This document shows, piece after piece, positions 60,230-64,000 of a stretch of 64,000 nucleotides of DNA (position 1 is its first letter; each line of letters begins with the position of its first letter). The translations under genes and the position numbers were made by a program. The stretch is from Candidatus Fermentithermobacillus carboniphilus (GTDB lineage Bacteria > Bacillota > Sulfobacillia > Fermentithermobacillales > Fermentithermobacillaceae), in NCBI GenBank assembly GCA_018208355.1, contig CP062796.1, positions 363,217 to 427,216 on the forward strand, written 5' to 3'. The notes beneath the pieces are model-generated. The model worked only from the letters and a program-made list of their open reading frames with translations. It ran no database searches and was not told the origin of the DNA.

Positions 60230-61117
60230 TTAATCGTACCTGGCAGGCGGACTTGTGGTAGCAGGCCTGACTGCAGCCGAAACCGGCACCACACGCCACG
60301 ACCTGGTAGCCGGGTGGAAGACAAGATCCGCATCGACGTTGTAGACATCCCTTATGATCTCTTTTGAAAGTTGGTCGGGCCTGAGGCTATGAACGAGGGA
60401 CCCATCTTTCATGAAAAACAGCACTGACGCGTACCTTACCGCGAGGTTAAGGTCGTGGAAAACGGCCAGAACCGTCTTCTTTCTTTCTTGCGCCATTCGG
60501 GAGACAAGTTCCATCATGAGGAGTTCGAAGGCGAGGTCAAGATGGGCGGTGGGTTCGTCAAGCAAAAACACTTCTGGATCCTGGCAGATGGCGCGGGCTA
60601 CATGAACCCTCTGCAGCTCGCCCGATGAAAGGGACGTGATAGCGCGGTTAGCCAGCTCCTCGCAAAACGCGGCACGCATTGCGGCCCGAGCCGCGGCCAG
60701 ATCCTCTTTGGACTCCGAGAAGACGGACCGCACATAGGGAGTCCTTCCCATTCGGACCGTCTCTTCGACGGTGAACTCGAAGGATGGGCGGGGTTCGTGC
60801 CCCGTGTACGTGATCAGCCGGCTCCTTTCCCGGGAACTCAGCCGGTGTACGGGTTTTCCTGATACCAGCACTTCGCCTTCTGACGGACGCAGGTAACCCG
60901 AGATGACTTTCAATAGCGTGCTCTTACCGGCTCCGTTCGGCCCGACCAGGGCCGCCACGGTTCCTGCTGGTACATCAAGACTGACGTTCTTCAGTACCAG
61001 CTTTCTGCCGTAGGCAAAAGATACGCCTTTTACCCGGATTTCCCCCACTTCCGCCTGTACCCTGGATTCTCCCGTATCACATGCGCCGCACGGCATAAAC
61101 TGCTCGCCGACCGTCAT
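60230..61117 (-). CDS. btuD: Cobalamin/iron-siderophore-type ABC transporter ATP-binding protein
   Basis: A 295-residue ATPase of the FecE/BtuD type. Motifs: Walker A VGPNGAGKSTLLKVISG, Q-loop region TYTGHEPRPSFEF, signature LSSGELQRVHVARAI, Walker B EVFLLDEPTAHLD, and H-loop AVFHDLNLA. The ATG overlaps the btuC stop (ATGA). With the B12 riboswitch ahead of the operon, B12 or a cobamide is the likely cargo. The C-terminal extension is about 40 residues. Confidence 0.92.
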   Translation of the reverse strand: MTVGEQFMPCGACDTGESRVQAEVGEIRVKGVSFAYGRKLVLKNVSLDVPAGTVAALVGPNGAGKSTLLKVISGYLRPSEGEVLVSGKPVHRLSSRERSRLITYTGHEPRPSFEFTVEETVRMGRTPYVRSVFSESKEDLAAARAAMRAAFCEELANRAITSLSSGELQRVHVARAICQDPEVFLLDEPTAHLDLAFELLMMELVSRMAQERKKTVLAVFHDLNLAVRYASVLFFMKDGSLVHSLRPDQLSKEIIRDVYNVDADLVFHPATRSWRVVPVSAAVRPATTSPPARYD

Positions 61118-62130
61118 TCGTCCATCCCGCTCCTTCGCGTTTTGAAGAGCAAGTAAAGGAAAAATGGCGCCCCGAAAAGCGCCGTGATGACTCCCACGGG
61201 GATTTCCAGGGGCGGCCTCAGGGTCCGGGCCAGAAGGTCGGCCAGTATAAGGACGTTACCCCCCGTCAGCGCCGAGAGAGGCAAAAGCCACCTGTGGTCG
61301 GGCCCGGTCAAAAGTCTCACGACGTGGGGGACGACGAGCCCCACAAAACCTACGGGCCCCGTGAAGGCCACCCCGCTTGCGGTGATGAGGGCGCTGGCCC
61401 AAAGAAGGATACGTTTTGACTTTTCCACAGCGACGCCAAGGTGAAAGGCAGATTCCTCACCGAAAGAAAGGGCATTCAATGGCCTTGCCTGGAGCCACAA
61501 TACCCACATTCCCGGCAAACTGTAACACGCCGCTGCCAGGACACTCTGCCAGGAAGCCCTAGAAAGCCCACCCATGGTCCAGAATACGATCTCTTCGACC
61601 CGCTCCCGCCACAGGACCATAATGAGTGCTATCAGGGACGATACCAGACTGGATACAGCGATCCCTGACAGAAGCAGAGTCCAAGTGTCCGTCCTGCCCT
61701 TTTTAGTCGAGAGGGCGTATACAAACAATGTGGACCCTATAGCCCCGAGGAAAGCGAGTCCCGGGAGAGCCCATAACCCCAGGGCTTTTCCAATACCCAT
61801 GACGATCCCCACGACTGCACCCAGGGAAGCCCCCGAAGCCACCCCCAGCACGTAAGGATCAGCCATAGGGTTCCGGAAAAGGCCCTGCATGACCACCCCT
61901 GCCACGCTGAGAGAAGCCCCTTCAACGAACGCCAGGAGCACCCTGGGAAACCGGAGCGTCCAGATGATGAGGCTGAAAGTATCCCCTTGTCGCGGACCCT
62001 CTTTTAGTATCCTCGTGATCTCTCCGATCGGGATAAAAACAGTGCCCAGCGCAAGCCCGAGGGATACCGATACGGCGACAAGGGCCGTTACCGCCACGAG
62101 GTACGTTCTTCCCGGAACCCTTTTCCTCAC
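61114..62130 (-). CDS. btuC: Cobalamin ABC transporter permease (FecCD/BtuC family)
   Basis: A 338-residue permease with about nine or ten membrane helices. Family motifs: TLRFPRVLLAFVEGASLSVAGVVMQGLFRNPMADPYVLGVASGASLGA in pieces, GGLSRASW, ARPLNALSFGEESAFHLGV in pieces, GPVGFVGLVVPHVVRLLTGPDHR in pieces. GTG 62130 has AGAGGGA eight bases upstream. GTG 62169, right after the btuF TAA, is the alternative with no ribosome site. Middle gene of btuF-btuC-btuD. Confidence 0.92.
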   Translation of the reverse strand: MRKRVPGRTYLVAVTALVAVSVSLGLALGTVFIPIGEITRILKEGPRQGDTFSLIIWTLRFPRVLLAFVEGASLSVAGVVMQGLFRNPMADPYVLGVASGASLGAVVGIVMGIGKALGLWALPGLAFLGAIGSTLFVYALSTKKGRTDTWTLLLSGIAVSSLVSSLIALIMVLWRERVEEIVFWTMGGLSRASWQSVLAAACYSLPGMWVLWLQARPLNALSFGEESAFHLGVAVEKSKRILLWASALITASGVAFTGPVGFVGLVVPHVVRLLTGPDHRWLLPLSALTGGNVLILADLLARTLRPPLEIPVGVITALFGAPFFLYLLFKTRRSGMDE

Positions 62131-62169
62131 AGAAAATCCCTCTTCTCGTTTTAAGGGCCGTTTACCCAC

Positions 62170-63063
62170 TTATTGGGGGTAGAGATGAGAGGCTACTTCC
62201 TCTATCCCCTTGACCACGCTCGGCCCCGGACGGGAGACGAGGTCTGCATCGACGAAAAATACCCTTCCTTCCTTGACTGCCCTGAGGGAAGTCCACCCGG
62301 GTCTCGATTCGAGAAGACCGTACTCCTCTTTCGGAATGGTTACGAGGATAACATCCGGATCTTTTGCCAGAAGTTCCTCCATGCTCACCTGAAGATACTG
62401 CCCGGGCACATCCTTGATAACGTTCTCGCCACCGGCCAGGCTCAATACGTCGTGCATGAAGGATCCGGGACCAACCGTCCAGAGATCTTTATCTATCACC
62501 ACGAACACCCGTGGTTTCGGGGCGGTTGATTTCTCCACCCGCTGCTTCAGCTCATCCAGCTGTCTCTGTAGATCGGCCGTAAGTTTCTTACCAGCTTTTT
62601 CTGCCCCCAGGACCGAAGCTATCCGCTGTATGTCATCGAACACCTCTTTTACCGTCGCCGGACTGGATACATAGACAGGAATCCCAAGGCTTTCAACTTC
62701 CTTCACGTATTGAGAATCCGGTGTGCCTGCACAGAGGACGATGTCAGGTTTCAAAGCCACAAGTTTTTCTTTGTTCAGGTTGAAGGCGTCCCCGACTACT
62801 TCCTTCTTCTGAGCCTCGGGGGGACGATTGCAAAAACCCGTCACTCCGACAAGCTTATCGCCTAGCCCGAGGGCAAAGACGGTTTCAGTGTGCGCCGGCG
62901 CCAGAGAGACTATCCTCTCGGGTATTCCTTTAAGAGTGAGCTGTCTCCCGGCACCGTCAGTGAAAGTCTTAACCTGAGGTTTGCATCCAGTCAGGACCAC
63001 AGAGACCAGGAAAATTGCCAACAGCAGGACCCGGAAGTCTATGCGTTTTTTTCCGAATCTCAC
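62170..63063 (-). CDS. btuF: Cobalamin-binding ABC transporter lipoprotein
   Basis: A 297-residue extracytoplasmic lipoprotein. The signal peptide ends in the lipobox VVLTGC, with the Cys at about residue 24, an Lgt substrate. The mature protein has the class III binding-protein layout: RIVSLAPAHTETVFALGLGDKLVGVTGFCNRP in pieces, KPDIVLCAGTP, and VSMEELLAKDPDVILV. GTG 63063 has GGGAGGT seven bases upstream. A B12 riboswitch lies upstream, so cobalamin is the most likely ligand. Confidence 0.93.
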   Translation of the reverse strand: MRFGKKRIDFRVLLLAIFLVSVVLTGCKPQVKTFTDGAGRQLTLKGIPERIVSLAPAHTETVFALGLGDKLVGVTGFCNRPPEAQKKEVVGDAFNLNKEKLVALKPDIVLCAGTPDSQYVKEVESLGIPVYVSSPATVKEVFDDIQRIASVLGAEKAGKKLTADLQRQLDELKQRVEKSTAPKPRVFVVIDKDLWTVGPGSFMHDVLSLAGGENVIKDVPGQYLQVSMEELLAKDPDVILVTIPKEEYGLLESRPGWTSLRAVKEGRVFFVDADLVSRPGPSVVKGIEEVASHLYPQ

Positions 63064-63191
63064 GTTACTACCTCCCATAAGAAGCTTCACTCGCTCATTA
63101 AGCGCGTCTTGACGGGACATCCGTTCTTCTGGCCGTATCCTCGGTTTTTAGCCAGAACTCGCTTTTTCGCATGCTGAGGCCAGACCGTCAC

Positions 63192-63216
63192 AAAAAACCC
63201 CGGCGAAACGCCGGGG
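63192..63216 (-). terminator. Intrinsic terminator of the cobalamin riboswitch
   Basis: On the minus strand CCCCGGCG-TTT-CGCCGGGG is followed by TTTTTT. It lies between the aptamer and btuF and is the likely expression platform: B12 binding would favour termination. Confidence 0.9.
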
Positions 63217-63269
63217 GAGTTTTCAACCACATAAAAACGTCCCCTCCTTTCGCTCGAAGTCAGGAAACG

Positions 63270-63455
63270 CAAGCGCTCAGGCAGGTCTCCTGGCTGCCGG
63301 ATCATGGCTCCCGTACCTTCCCAAAAGCTTTTCGCTTTCAGTGGTTCTCACGGGTTGCTCCCCGGTAACAGTGGCGGCACCGCGCCGGATTCGCGAAAAG
63401 TCTCGCTTCACCGGACTTCCCTATTCTCCCTGGCGGGCACCTGAACGCTATCCTT
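63270..63455 (-). promoter_or_regulatory. Cobalamin (B12) riboswitch upstream of btuFCD
   Basis: The minus strand carries the conserved B12 box GCCAGGAGACCTGCC (63295-63281) and upstream elements in the right order: AGGTGCC (near 63440), GGGAAGTCCGGTGAA (63423-63409), GCCGCCACTGTTACCGGGG, CCACTGAAAGCG and GGGAAGGTACGGG. A terminator follows. This is a complete cobalamin aptamer, with coordinates approximate at both ends. Confidence 0.93.
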
Positions 63456-63510
63456 ATTCGATTGTCTGGGTGCGTTTAGCCGGAACCCTCCCTTGGAATA
63501 CTGATCCCGG

Positions 63511-63792
63511 ATGACTCGGGAGGACTGCAAATTGGGATTTCGACGTGATAAAGACCTTGCATGGGTAATTACTTTTACGTCATTCTTGATTTTCCTTCTC
63601 TCGTCTATAGCTTGCTCGATGCTGGAGTCAGGCCCCCGAACCCTCCCCGAGCCGGTCGTCCTCGCCAACGCCAACTTCGGCAAGGCCTTTACCTACAGCC
63701 TCTTCAGGATGGTCCGCTACGCGTCCTTGGCTGCCCTGGGCTTTGGCATCTTTGGAGTCATCACGTGGCCTCCCGGGCCCGGTTCCTCCTGA
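63511..63792 (+). CDS. Possible small membrane protein, unknown function
   Basis: A 93-residue frame with two hydrophobic segments (about 17-36, AWVITFTSFLIFLLSSIACS, and about 62-84, MVRYASLAALGFGIFGVI). It is divergent from the riboswitch-btu transcript and convergent with the nicotinate phosphoribosyltransferase gene. No good ribosome site precedes the ATG, and another plus-strand frame overlaps it, so it may not be translated. No family recognised. Confidence 0.35.
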   Translation: MTREDCKLGFRRDKDLAWVITFTSFLIFLLSSIACSMLESGPRTLPEPVVLANANFGKAFTYSLFRMVRYASLAALGFGIFGVITWPPGPGSS

Positions 63793-63812
63793 TCCAAAAG
63801 TATATCTCCACA

Positions 63813-64000
63813 CTACATAAACCTCTTCAGTTTTGGATTCGGGACTATACCCGGTATCCTGCCCCTTTTGGCGATGGGCTTTCCTTCGATTGCCTTGATG
63901 TCCATGGTCATGTCTATAGGGGGGGCAGACGAAATGTAGCTCCCCACCCCAAAGGCATCGGCGCCGGCCTGGGCCAGTAGGGTCATACGTTCGGGAGTGA
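63813..64000 (-). CDS. pncB: Nicotinate phosphoribosyltransferase, C-terminal part (cut by the window end)
   Basis: The minus-strand frame open to the window edge reads TPERMTLLAQAGADAFGVGS, then YISSAPPIDMTMDIK and AIEGKPIAKRGRIPG, ending PNPKLKRFM. This is the conserved C-terminus of nicotinate phosphoribosyltransferase, which salvages nicotinate to its mononucleotide for NAD. The GVGSYIS phosphate-binding loop is intact. The stop is TAG at 63815-63813. The remainder lies beyond the window. Confidence 0.85.
   Translation of the reverse strand, partial: TPERMTLLAQAGADAFGVGSYISSAPPIDMTMDIKAIEGKPIAKRGRIPGIVPNPKLKRFM

Noticed and set aside
1..64000. CRISPR array or cas genes
   Set aside because: No regularly spaced repeats and no Cas-like proteins were seen; the short tandem duplications have no spacers.
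1..64000. Ribosomal RNA genes or a prophage
   Set aside because: No rRNA-like sequence and no phage structural, portal or terminase proteins were recognised. Only one tRNA was found.

Overview
The window reads as chromosome of an anaerobic, endospore-forming Bacillota of the class Clostridia (Peptococcaceae/Moorella-like gene content; this placement is inferred from gene families, not from a marker-gene tree). Support: spoIVA, spoIIP, a YIEGIA protein with its small partner and other spore-associated families; an ispH-rpsA (S1) fusion; T-box leaders on serS and the proline operon; a [FeFe] hydrogenase; FeoAB under a DtxR-type regulator; and a cobalamin-riboswitch-controlled B12 ABC importer. 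Most genes lie on the minus strand, base composition is moderately GC-rich, and TTG/GTG starts with strong Shine-Dalgarno sites are common.

Layout. 1-5.2 kb: end of a DUF401 permease, DUF72, ndk, an M42 peptidase, serS with a T-box, and speH. 5.2-10.3 kb: a collapsed cstA, an MBL hydrolase, an acetamidase-family enzyme, a tandem-GGDEF protein and a YchF-like NTPase. 10.5-14.3 kb: a two-gene hydrogenase operon (NuoF-type Fe-S domain fused to a GltD-like flavoprotein, then HydA) with a Rex/CRP-like palindrome at its promoter. 14.3-19.8 kb: two CorC/HlyC membrane proteins, then feoB-feoA-small ORF, with a perfect palindrome between feoB and a divergent dtxR-family gene.

19.9-32.2 kb is the accessory part. 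It holds an aminotransferase remnant, a UPF0489 protein, a four-gene uncharacterised membrane cluster (21.4-24.4 kb), arsC, and a chain of decaying genes (CPBP protease, ZIP transporter, flavoprotein reductase, IS21 istB, an unidentified regulator-like gene). tRNA-Pro sits in this stretch, and at 28.0-29.1 kb lies a wrecked second copy of the four-gene cluster, split by an AT-rich insert. lgt, a CapK/PaaK-like ligase and an MFS remnant close the region.

32.2-42 kb: DUF441, a radical SAM protein, DUF1232, a sirtuin, then a T-box-controlled proline operon in which proC and proB are fused into one ORF followed by proA; then a permease, a GNAT acetyltransferase and a MalY/PatB-type aminotransferase. 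42-55.9 kb: a dense minus-strand block for sporulation, lipid and translation functions (spoIVA, gpsA, plsY, der, DUF512, DUF3189, YIEGIA partner, YIEGIA, spoIIP, DUF1614, ispH-rpsA, plsC, cmk). 56-64 kb: 5-oxoprolinase (pxpA, fused pxpBC), a MATE exporter, btuFCD with its riboswitch, and the end of a nicotinate phosphoribosyltransferase.

The strongest candidate for an undescribed system is the four-gene membrane cluster at 21.4-24.4 kb together with its degraded paralogous copy. The ProC-ProB fusion and the unusual partner of HydA come next. All assignments are by eye from motifs; no database search was possible.
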